Assembly (NCBI RefSeq): GCF_000003815.2
Contig: NC_049988.1
Coordinates: 3,449,971-3,513,970 of the forward strand
Origin: Branchiostoma floridae
Taxonomy: Eukaryota; Chordata; Leptocardii; Amphioxiformes; Branchiostomatidae
Direction of reading: 5' to 3'
Length of the DNA stretch: 64,000 nucleotides
The notes under the pieces were generated by a model. That model was given only the letters and a program-made list of their open reading frames with translations. It was not told the origin of the DNA and did no database searches. Below are positions 50,658-64,000 of the stretch, piece by piece. The position numbers were made by a program, and so were the translations under genes. The first letter of the stretch is position 1; each line of letters opens with the position of its first letter.

Positions 50658-52173
50658 TGCTCTCCCTCAATTCAAATCCCATAGAATGATCCTAATATTG
50701 AGAGTGCATTATGGTGGAAGACTTTATCCATTAAAGACTTAATATTCTATAATCATCATGAACAATATAAGTATGGGATAACTACCTTGGCTACAGGGTC
50801 ACTTGTCTTCTTTTCATAAGCTGTTTTGCATTATTGAGAATTGATCCTCTGTGATCTATGGATTATTCTCATTGACAACTTAAGCAGTGGAGTTTGGTTG
50901 GATTGGTTACTAAGACCAGGCCATACCTACAGTTATAGGCTGTTGCTAAAACAAAGTTGGAAAATTTGAAAAATACAACCAGGCTATTGTACACGTATCT
51001 GTAGAAGCACAAGAGAAGAAGAGGTACGAGCTTAAGAATTGTATCAGGAAAAAAAAGCATTTTTGGAACAGCTTGATATGCTATGTGCTATTAAGACATA
51101 AAATGACCCAAAAATAGTGCAAAGCCATTGGAATGTTCAAACAGAAATACATTTGATAAAAGCTCCTTGGATAAACACAATAATGTGAACCATACAAATT
51201 CTGGCCTCATTTGAATAAAGTACAAATGTTTTAATTCACAATGTGATGTTTTAGATACAGAAGTACATGTAGTCAGTGGCATGTTTGAGATGACAGCAAA
51301 GATGTAACATTACAAGAAAATATACCTCTCTCATATCAATTTTTTTTATTAAGTCTACAATTTAAAAAAAAAATTACAATACAGATAAATTTCTTTTGCC
51401 AATTTAAACATGTCAAGCTGTTGGCTAATAATTGCATCTAACTAAAACATGCATGTAAGAATTCTAAATCCATTTTCAGTTTATGTTGTCAGTCCTTTTG
51501 TTTGAGTAGGCACACGTTCACCTCACAATTAACCTGCTATATACTTTATAAAAAAATACAGAGGTGTAAACTAGCACTTACAGAAATGATGTGTTAAGTC
51601 TTCATGAAATTCATCAGTTATCAAAACATGAATACAACGTATTACCCACCATAGCTATGTGTATTCATTTGTACCCTATCCTGTTAGGGTTATCACTGAA
51701 TATTCCAAGTACTACATTTGTTTGTTTCACAAATATAACATGGATGAATGGTTAATATGATTATGGTTCATGGTGCATAATTACCAAAGACTTGAACAAT
51801 ATTGTTAGTATTATTTTGCATTAAATCTAAACTTGACCATTTTTCAACATTTCTTGTACCAGTGACCTTAATCCAAGATTTTCAGTGTTGAAGAAGAACA
51901 AGTCATCTCTGTTTCCAGAAAAAAAATTACAAATCACACTGTTTGCCTCATATCACATTACTGTACTTTAAAAAAATACATTGCTTGAATAATAACTCAA
52001 CCAACACACATACTGTACATGTACATCAGAGCTTGGTAGATTAGACATTGTCTTTAAAGTTTGAACCTAAAGTATTCATAAGAAATCAGAAACAAGACAT
52101 TAGCAGTGTTACATTTATAGCTTAATACACTGATGAATTGTTATAAACTTTCATAATATCTATATCTTTCTTA
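50658..52173. other. Intergenic: polycystin 5' flank and IDI1 3' UTR
   Basis: AT-rich, no supported gene. A minus-strand AATAAA (complement of TTTATT at about 51346-51351) could end the IDI1 transcript, leaving about 0.7 kb for the polycystin promoter. I see no clear TATA or CpG island. Confidence 0.4.
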
Positions 52174-56639
<4,466 letters not shown>

Positions 56640-56850
56640 TGTCCACACCACACATCGTACGATATCGTCCCACCGAGCTGTCAATCAAACTAGGAGGGGG
56701 CGGGGCTACCTGCGTCATCTCGCGGACTGAAATAAGACGCCCTCTAGCGGAATTTACTATCGATGCAGCATATGTGATCATGCAACTGGGCGTCCGACAT
56801 GAACAACGATTTTCCCAGCCAGGCGACATGGGGACAGTTTGGCAAACTAT
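56640..56850 (-). promoter_or_regulatory. Probable IDI1 promoter: GC box, ATF-like site, SRE-like decamer
   Basis: Just upstream of the IDI1 ATG is a CpG-rich stretch with GGGGGCGGGGC (about 56696-56706), the sequence TGCGTCAT (ATF/AP-1 like, about 56711-56718), and ATCGTCCCAC (56664-56673), which differs from the sterol element ATCACCCCAC at two positions. In mammals IDI1 is an SREBP target with adjacent Sp1 sites. The same control here is inference. Confidence 0.45.
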
Positions 56851-58830
56851 GCATATTTGACTTGACTTGGAGGAACGAAAGGTCCTCTAGTCTACTGGCG
56901 CACTAAGTCCTACAGGGGCAACTGTATGCTACGTGTAAGATGGCCCAGCAGATGCAGGTTTGTTGTTTGTTGTTTCCGTCTCCTAGGAGGACTTCCGACC
57001 AAGGATGCAAGCCAGGGTTCCTCCTACCCCTGACTCGTGTGTCATGGCGGGTGCGTCATGCCCGAACATGCCCCTATGGCCTGTCACTACCAAAAAGGCC
57101 TGTCACTGCCACTAGCCGCAGCTAAGTACTCATTCATACCTGAGTTAAGTGAGGAAAGCCATGTAAAGTGCAGTCTGTAACATATGCTTTATCAAGTAAT
57201 ATTGTTATTACCTCCATCAATAAAGCTAATGTTTTCGTTAGTTTTCGTGTTTGGGACAAGGACAGGCCATGTCTGTGTGTGGATAGTATTCAGTACCAAG
57301 GACAGACCATGTCTGTGTGTGGATAGTGTTCAGTACCAGTGACAGTTTGTGTTTGTGTTGATAGTGTTCAGCACCAAGGACAGACCATGTCTGTACATGT
57401 GTGTGGATAGTGTTCAGTACCAGTGACAGGTATGTTTGTGTGTTGATAGTGTTCAGCACCAAGGACAGACCATGTCTGTGTGTGGATAGTGTTCAGTACC
57501 AGTGACAGGTTGTGTTTGTGTGTTGATAGTGTTCAGCACCAGTGACAGGTCGTGTTTGTGTGTTGATACTAATAGTAAAAAAAATCACTACATTCTTCGA
57601 ACTACTTGTTCGCTTTTCTGAATTAGGTCACGTTTTAAAAAGCGTTTACAAAATCGAACTTCTGGTGAATGTAACGTACACTGTCAGCAACCATCATTCT
57701 GTCTTCTTTCCAGCTTTCCAGCACTCGCATGTTGTACAATATGACAAATAAAGTTAGACGTCATATTTTTGCATCTTTCAATACATGTCTCATAACATCT
57801 TTTATCTGATATTTTAGTTTCGGAGGTCCTTCTATATAGATCTCTGTGTTGGTAGAAGTCTCAGGGATGGCATAAGACATCTAACGTTACATCTATTACA
57901 CCTAACTTTTATGATTCCAGAGCCTAAAAAAGCGATTTCTCATTCTCAACTCAGGTGGAATTGAGCAAAAATCGTCACTCATTGGCCCTGCAGATGAAAA
58001 GATAATTGTGTTTGAAAACCAATGCATGTGCATGCTAAATGGTGGTCCCAACTTATTTTGGAGTATTAAAAAAAAAGTGATTTTAGCACCTGTTTTGTGC
58101 CCAGTTCTCACTCACCCAGTTACTTAGTGTAAAATTAGTATAGTGGATCCAAATCGCTGGAAGTATAAAATTCGTCCCCTATATGCTGTTTTCGGTAAGG
58201 TTTTGCTGACGAATATTGGCTTCCGGGTATCGCTCCGACGACGCAAACAGTGAAGAGGCCACGTCACCGCCATGGGCTTTGGACATGTATTAGGATATTC
58301 ATTATTGTGAGATTTGTAGTACTAGAATTTTCTTGTAAATCAGATATGTTGGACCCTATGGTACATGTTTACTTCCTGCATAGGTGTAGTTCCCGGAAAT
58401 TTTTTTGTTGGAAATACGGCGTCGTTGAAAAAAGTCTCTTAACTATTATAATAGGTTTAGATGGGGGGCGAGAAACTGGGATGTGCCCCCTTAACGATGC
58501 AGAAGTTACAACTGGAACGTGTTGGCGCCAACTGTCAAGTAGCATCGGTTTCAACGAAGCACCACAATTATCACTTTGCCATCAAGAGGAGGCATTTAAT
58601 GTTACATTGTGTATTGTGAGAAACAAAGATATGGACGGATTCATCAAAATATTAACAACAAGAAGCACTTGTGTGTTTGGTAACATAGTATACATATTAC
58701 CATTAATACACATAGTGATGAATTTCATGTTGAACTTCATCATTAATAAAAACAGAAGAAATTGCATCGAGGTGTGCAATCACAAAATGAATTTCAACAA
58801 CCGGACACATCAAATATAAGTATGCAACAA
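56850..58830. other. Intergenic between IDI1 and the third gene, no supported coding gene
   Basis: Holds the minisatellite at 57255-57565 and otherwise mixed sequence. A plus-strand 189-codon open frame at 58250-58819 has no recognisable domain, and I do not support it as a gene. Confidence 0.45.
57255..57565. repeat. Minisatellite related to the polycystin intron repeat
   Basis: Seven to eight units of GTTGATAGTGTTCAGCACCA with GGACAGACCATGTCTGTGTG. It shares its core with the arrays at 35460 and 36470 although it lies about 21 kb away, between IDI1 and the next gene. Confidence 0.8.
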
Positions 58831-60395
58831 TATTACTATCACCTACTACAAATGTATATACACAAATGGAATATCAAGTACAATGTAGTCAAATCTTTTC
58901 AAAATGCAACCGTGTAATTTGCAATCACAGTTGTTCATTCAAATTAGACTTCTACATTCACTCATACTGTAAGGACATATCCCCCAATTTTTAAAAATGT
59001 ATAATATCATGTAAGAGAATACAACTTTTATATATTGTATTCTGTATGCCATATTTCCCCTTACTCACTTTTTTTTACTCACAAAATTTCATTCTCCCAA
59101 TAATACTGATATGCAAATGACCACATACATGTTTAACAAAATTGCGTAACACAATTGATTAACTAGAACCATCTTATATGCTTGCCAAATCCAAAGCAAA
59201 TATTACCACCAGTGCATTGAAGAAACCCACACCCATTTCCTTGTGATTTACAAATCAAAACACTGAATGTTGCTCACATGGCTACTCCACCACAGGAAAA
59301 AATATACACACATTTTTTACATTAAAATATCGTACAAATATGGTAGGAAATACCAAACAACGTTCAAAATAAAAGTTCTACACAAAAATAGGAAATGTGC
59401 CATAACGAAATACTGCTATACAGGTACCCAGGTATAGGCTAAAATTCTACTTTAAAACTAAAAGCTTACTCTAGGCGTGAGCATCCCATGGTCAACTGAG
59501 AAGTTGTATATCTGATATTATTTTCGAAACAGCATATGCATGATGTTGTGACTCAACCATTTCTGAACACTTTCATTTCAATTAAGTACAAAATGTCCAA
59601 ACATATGGATTAAGATACTTTTCACTTTTCTCCATAGCATTTGAATGATTTAATGCCTTATTGCCTAATTTCAAGACCGTATAGATTTTTGTAATAATTT
59701 GATCGACATCAGGCACTTTGTTTTGTTTACCGAAATGGATGTAACAATGTTACTAGCCATGGAATGGAATGTAAGTTTCCATTACTTTTTAAATCAATTC
59801 ATTTTTCTTCCTAAGTTCACTTGAAAACTTTAAAAGATATTTGTACAATAGACACATATACATGGCATTTTATAATGTATATACAATCATGTTAAAGTTA
59901 ATAGTATCTATCTGTGTGTGTGTGTGTGTGTCTGTACAATGTATGTTTGTGAGCATGTGTGTGTGTGATTGTGTTGTATAACTTCTCAACAACTTTATAG
60001 TCATTTTCAAAAGCTATTCAGACTATGTAGTTTATTCCAAAAACAAACTACACTGAAAACATAATGGTTACATGTACAATTTGTTTATTCTTTACCAATG
60101 CAGGACGGTTTGTGTTGTACCGGTAGTACACTAGTACACTTTTCAGTATGTTACAATGTACATACAGTATGACTGTCAAACATTAGGATTTGCTCATTCA
60201 CAGCAACCATCAAAAACGTAAGACTTATACACAGCAATGAGAAGTCCTATACCTTAAAGTTTATACATTTTCAAATATGTACAATCCGTGCACAGCACAC
60301 AGTACGTAAAAACCCTTTAAACACGTAACGTTATGTGAATCACAGAAAACACACGAGACTTTTTACATGGTTTCACCATTGAAGAAATATCAGTT
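58830..60395 (-). other. Probable 3' UTR of the unrecognised gene
   Basis: AT-rich sequence without coding potential directly follows the stop. A minus-strand AATAAA lies at 60088-60083, and others may be used further down. A GT microsatellite sits at about 59912-59931. I infer a UTR from position only. Confidence 0.35.
59912..59931. repeat. (GT)n microsatellite
   Basis: Dinucleotide run in the probable 3' UTR of the third gene. Confidence 0.9.
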
Positions 60396-63300
60396 TCACA
60401 AAGAAGTGGAGAAGTCTTCTGTGTCTATCTCCTTTAAGACGATGTGGATGAGGATCTGTTCCTCTCTATGGGTCCCAGGGGCTGCATCCGATTTCTAGGA
60501 ATACTTTAAAACAAGAAATTCAATCTTAGCATGAAAGTTCATCTGTGCTGGGACTTACCATAAATTTTCGGTCAAACTCCGTCGACCTTGTTCACAGAAT
60601 GACCTTGAATTATCTCCAGCAGTGACGTCAGGAACACACCACTTTTGCAGGAGGGGGTCATAAGAACTTTTATGACTATATCACTTTATGTCTATTCCTC
60701 GCGACCTGAGCCGGGAACGCATCCAGCAAAAGTGGTGTGTTCCTGACGTCACTGCTGGAGATAAAGAGGGTCATTCTGTGAACCAGGTCGATGGAGTTTG
60801 ACCGAAAATTTAAGTCCCTATATCAATTCAGTGTTGGAAAAAAAGTTTAGAAATTCAACACACTTTTAAAAGCTGTACTTAGGCAAGTGATACCAGTCTA
60901 CACACTAGTTATGAGACAAACAAGGAAGGCTTGTAGAAATGATTTATTTAAATCTGCACTGGGAAGATGATAAAACAGAACACATGCTTTGTACAGCACA
61001 AAAAAGATGTTTCCACCCATAACATGTTGCCAAAAATAAAATAAAAAAACAAATTAAAGATTCTGAAGCACTTCTGTTGACCTCATAAGGAATTCCCACA
61101 ACCACCCCAGGATTGTTTCTGGTTGATCCCCTGTCGTACCTTGTTGCCGGGGAAACATCGTAGTACCCACTCTCGGTCAGCACGCTCTCAATGATGTTCT
61201 GCATCTGTTCGTACGTGATTCCGAAATCGCTGATGTTCCCCTCCTCCACACTGTTAACACTGGTAAACGCTGAGGATACAAGACAGGAGCATAACATGTG
61301 ATGAAACACTTTATAACATGTGATGAAACACACAAAAATTGGACTCAACGCAAATTTTTGCACCAGTCTTTTTGCTGTTCAGTCGAAAATTTGGGTGAGT
61401 CCAATTTTTGTGTTGGCTATTACAGTTAAACTAGTTCAATAATGACTTCTTAACCCACACATGTGAACTTTCAAGTTAACATTTCATATTACTGTAGTCA
61501 TTTTGTAATTATAGTAAGGCCACACCAAATTTATTTGTTGCTTCTCGAATTTTTTTCAAAAAAAAAAAATGAGGTAAAATAATAAAAATAATGATTTTTT
61601 TCAAAAGGTCTAGGGTGAAGATATACGGCTTGAATAACACCCCAAAAAAACACACACAAAAAATCCTGGTGGGAACACCGCTACAAGAAACATGAGACGG
61701 AATTAAAAACTGACCGGGTCTATCAGCAGCAGCAGCTATGGCAGCCTCCTCAGCCGTAGCCTGTCTGGCCGTCCATGGTGCAAAGTTCAGGTCGATCAGG
61801 TCTCTGGATCCAGTCAGCAACTACATGTATGACAATTATGCAAACTTATGACAATTTTAAATGTAGAGTTCTACAAGAAACAAAATGGTTCTACCTCCCA
61901 TCAAATAGGGCTTTATTTAGCTTTGTATGATTAAAACTAATAAAAGGTTGATAGAGATCCTAAGCAAAGTGACTCGAATTTCGTTTCCTGTTCTTTCAGA
62001 AGGTTGGGACCACAATTAGCTAGTTATCAATATGTGTGTATGTTTAAAAGGTAATAATTAAATGGATTTTATTGAAATACATGTAGAATTTCTCATGTGA
62101 AATAGCAATGCAGCTTATTAGTCGAATTTTGTACCTTGTAGTTTCAGAATCTTGCAGGAATTCATAACGTTCTGTCTTATTCACTAAGTCTCTTAAGATT
62201 GAGGTGAAATCCAAAATTTGCTCAATAGTATGTTCAAAAGGTTAGTAGAATACCTCAGATACAATGAAAACATAGCAGATGTAGTTGAATTCTGCGCCTT
62301 GCAGTTTCCAAACCAAATCTTGCACGAATGACGTACTATAGAAGGGGGTTCGGGAGCATTCACCTTCCATGGTGCAGAGTTTTTGTGAATTTCAAATTAA
62401 AATAGTGCATTCTAAGGTATCCTGTGGGGCAAAATTACTGTGAAAGAGGTCACAGTGGAAGACACAAATGCACTTGTGGCATCCCTGGTCAACCAGAATT
62501 TCATTCTTGTCAGAGGATCTGCTCCCCAGTGTAAGGTCGTCAAGTGCCTCCAATTTCTTGTCATTTTAAGAAAAGCACGTCCAAATGACGCCATGACGCA
62601 TGCCTGGCTAAAAGCCTTACCTTCTTGAGTTCACTCTTGAGGTTGAAGGAGCTGCTCTGAGGTGAGAAGAGAGCCCGCATGAACTTCTCCACCACACGGC
62701 GCCGAGGATTGTGGGTAAGGGTGGGGGGCAGCTGGGAAGGTGGAACACAGAAAAACTCAGTCAAACAATGGGATAGTTTTGTGAATAGTATCATCAAGTT
62801 GGTAAAGTCACTGAAGAACAAAATTCTTCATTCTATTCAACCTTTTAGACCTTCCTCGGGGCAATTCTGACACATTGTACTGCAGCACTAGGTGTCTCTG
62901 CTTACAGATGTGGTCCCATGACTGGATTACAGATTTGAACACTTTTGTATTGAAGTACCATGGCCAGGTAACCTAGAATCTTCAGCTTTCAACTAACATT
63001 TTGTATCAAATATCTAGTACCCGTTTGTAACAGACAAGCAAGCACAGTCAAGCACACGCACACGCACACGCACACACACACACTCTCTCTCTCCCTCTCT
63101 CTCCAAAATCTATGACAGCCTTTGCCCCCTTCTACTATAAGTTTTAGAAGTGTGTCCTTCACAGCATGTCTTCCTTTTGCTCTTACCAATGACAACACTC
63201 TCAAGTCCTAAATGGTTGATGTTTTATTATTGAGATTTACCACATTTGTGGAAGGATTGACATAACAGGCGACTTCCACCTTGTCAACCCGGAGACCGGG

Positions 63301-63759
63301 CTGTAAGGTTTGATCCACTTACAATGGGAAGAACCCCTACTCTTTTGGATAAGTGTGGCTGGTTCTTAAAAACATGCTTGAGGTGTGGCTCTCCCCAAAC
63401 AAGGGACCTCTTTTTAACGTCCTATCTGAGGGACTTCCTCATAACTGAAACTAGGTACTCAATTGCGTGAGAAGAGTGAGGTGAGTGAGTGTACGTAAAG
63501 TGAGGAAAGTTGTGTTAAGTGGCTCTCCCAAGGCCATATCGGTGGCATATCAGCGGATTCGAACCTGGGACCTCTGGGTTCTGGGTCATACATCCTGCCG
63601 CTAATGCCACACGACCCCGCCAAATGTAACACCCATCCTGTACCTGTGAGATGTAGATAATCTTGTGCAGCTGGTGTAACATCTCCTGGATCGGGTCTTT
63701 GATCTGTCGCACTTTCCGAGGGGAGATGGTCAACATGGCCGCACCCGCTGACGCTGAGT
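60396..63759 (-). CDS. Unrecognised gene, last five exons (C-terminal 206 residues; 5' end outside window)
   Basis: Exons 63759-63644, 62731-62621, 61820-61715, 61269-61082 and 60494-60396 join in phase and stop at 60398-60396. The first visible residue pair is completed by one base from an exon beyond the window. I do not recognise the family. The protein is soluble-looking and without cysteine-rich or membrane parts. It begins DSASAGAAMLTISPRKV and has helical segments (IQEMLHQLHKIIYISQLP, VEKFMRALF), an Ala-rich ATAEEAAIAAAADRP helix, the segment YEQMQNIIESVLTESGYYDV, and an acidic end finishing DFSTSL, which fits a class I PDZ ligand. Conserved splice phases and clean exon edges indicate a real gene. 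The donor after 61082 (GAG/GTCAAC) is weak. Confidence 0.75.
60550..60818. mobile_element. 269-bp foldback element with ~110-bp inverted arms
   Basis: The left arm from GGGACTTA through ATTTTCGGTCAAACTCC and CAGTGACGTCAGGAACACAC is mirrored by the right arm ending TAAGTCCC. The whole element could form a long hairpin with a short loop around 60660-60710. It lies in the last intron of the unrecognised gene. Confidence 0.85.
61325..61444 (+). mobile_element. Partial copy of the TTGAACTAG-type element
   Basis: Intronic sequence with CAGTCTTTTTGCTGTTCAGT, AAAATTTGGGTGAGTCCAAT and ATTACAGTTAAACTAGTTCA. It is a clear relative of the copies at 6992 and 24984. Confidence 0.65.
63045..63105. repeat. 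(CACACG)/(CA)/(CT) microsatellite
   Basis: Compound purine-pyrimidine run in an intron of the unrecognised gene. Confidence 0.9.
63265..63625 (-). mobile_element. tRNA-headed SINE copy, reverse orientation
   Basis: The minus strand has GGGGTCGTGTGGCATTAGCG, a consensus B box AGGTTCGAATCC, then AGAGCCACTTAACACAACTT and AGAGTAGGGGTTCTTCCC. It matches the family of the copy at 52600-53300. Confidence 0.65.
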
Positions 63760-64000
63760 CTGAAAGTAGAAAAAGAGAAGAGATCATAGACAGCAGAAAT
63801 ACATTTCAAATGCCATCTGTTTAGTATGCGGAGCTCGAAATACACCCGGTGCATATTAGGCACTTTTGTGCACCCAAAATTGGCGTTTTGCACTTTGTTT
63901 TTGGCTAAGGGTGCACCTGTGTAGGGTTACATACATGTAAATTATGGTACTGATTGCACTTAAAGTGTAAAACATATTCTTACATTCATCTCAGAAAAAT

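Noticed and set aside
58250-58819. 189-codon plus-strand open frame
   Set aside because: No recognisable domain, low-complexity hydrophobic and basic mix, no clear splice or promoter context. Length alone is not enough in AT-rich sequence.
63540-63625. tRNA gene (B box GGTTCGAATCC on the minus strand)
   Set aside because: No full cloverleaf is visible, and it continues into a SINE body shared with 52600-53300, so it is a SINE head.

Overview
The window reads as a metazoan chromosome, most probably from a cephalochordate (amphioxus, Branchiostoma). The reasons are small GT-AG exons, introns of about 0.1-7.5 kb, many short non-autonomous transposons, LINE 3' ends with AATAAA-type tails, tRNA-headed SINEs, and a large polycystin-1-family gene. 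There are two fixed 100-base N gaps (6892-6991, 50039-50138). All three genes I can support lie on the minus strand. I see no rRNA, tRNA gene or CRISPR array.

The main gene runs from an ATG at 50657 to a stop at 5168. I rebuilt 44 coding exons by hand. Reading phase is continuous across all 43 junctions, giving 8,739 nt and about 2,912 residues. The predicted protein has a signal peptide, then five alternating LDL-receptor class A and Frizzled cysteine-rich modules (LDLa-FZ, five times). A Ser/Thr-rich stalk follows, then a REJ module, a GAIN-type region with an intact GPS site, a first membrane helix, a PLAT domain, and the polycystin membrane block with its TOP-like extracellular loop, S1-S6 channel and short C-terminal coiled coil. 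I do not know of a polycystin with this ectodomain, and it is the best candidate here for an undescribed system: an 11-helix, GPS-cleaved receptor/channel carrying five possible Wnt- or lipid-binding FZ domains.

Upstream, 52174-56639 holds a five-exon isopentenyl-diphosphate delta-isomerase (IDI1 type), with a likely organelle-targeting presequence on its own first exon and a CpG/GC-box promoter. From 60396 to beyond 63759 lie the last five exons (206 residues) of a gene I do not recognise; its 5' end is outside the window.

Non-coding layout: 1-5.1 kb holds duplicated repeat units with three CArG-type palindromes, a CCAAT cluster and a 578-bp inverted-repeat element just past the polycystin stop. 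Introns of the polycystin gene hold LINE fragments, several inverted-repeat elements, minisatellites, and a 33-copy, ~206-bp satellite with higher-order structure (about 41.85-48.65 kb) that appears to sit inside a SINE. The interval 56.7-60.4 kb holds a minisatellite related to one in the polycystin gene, then probable 3' UTR of the third gene.
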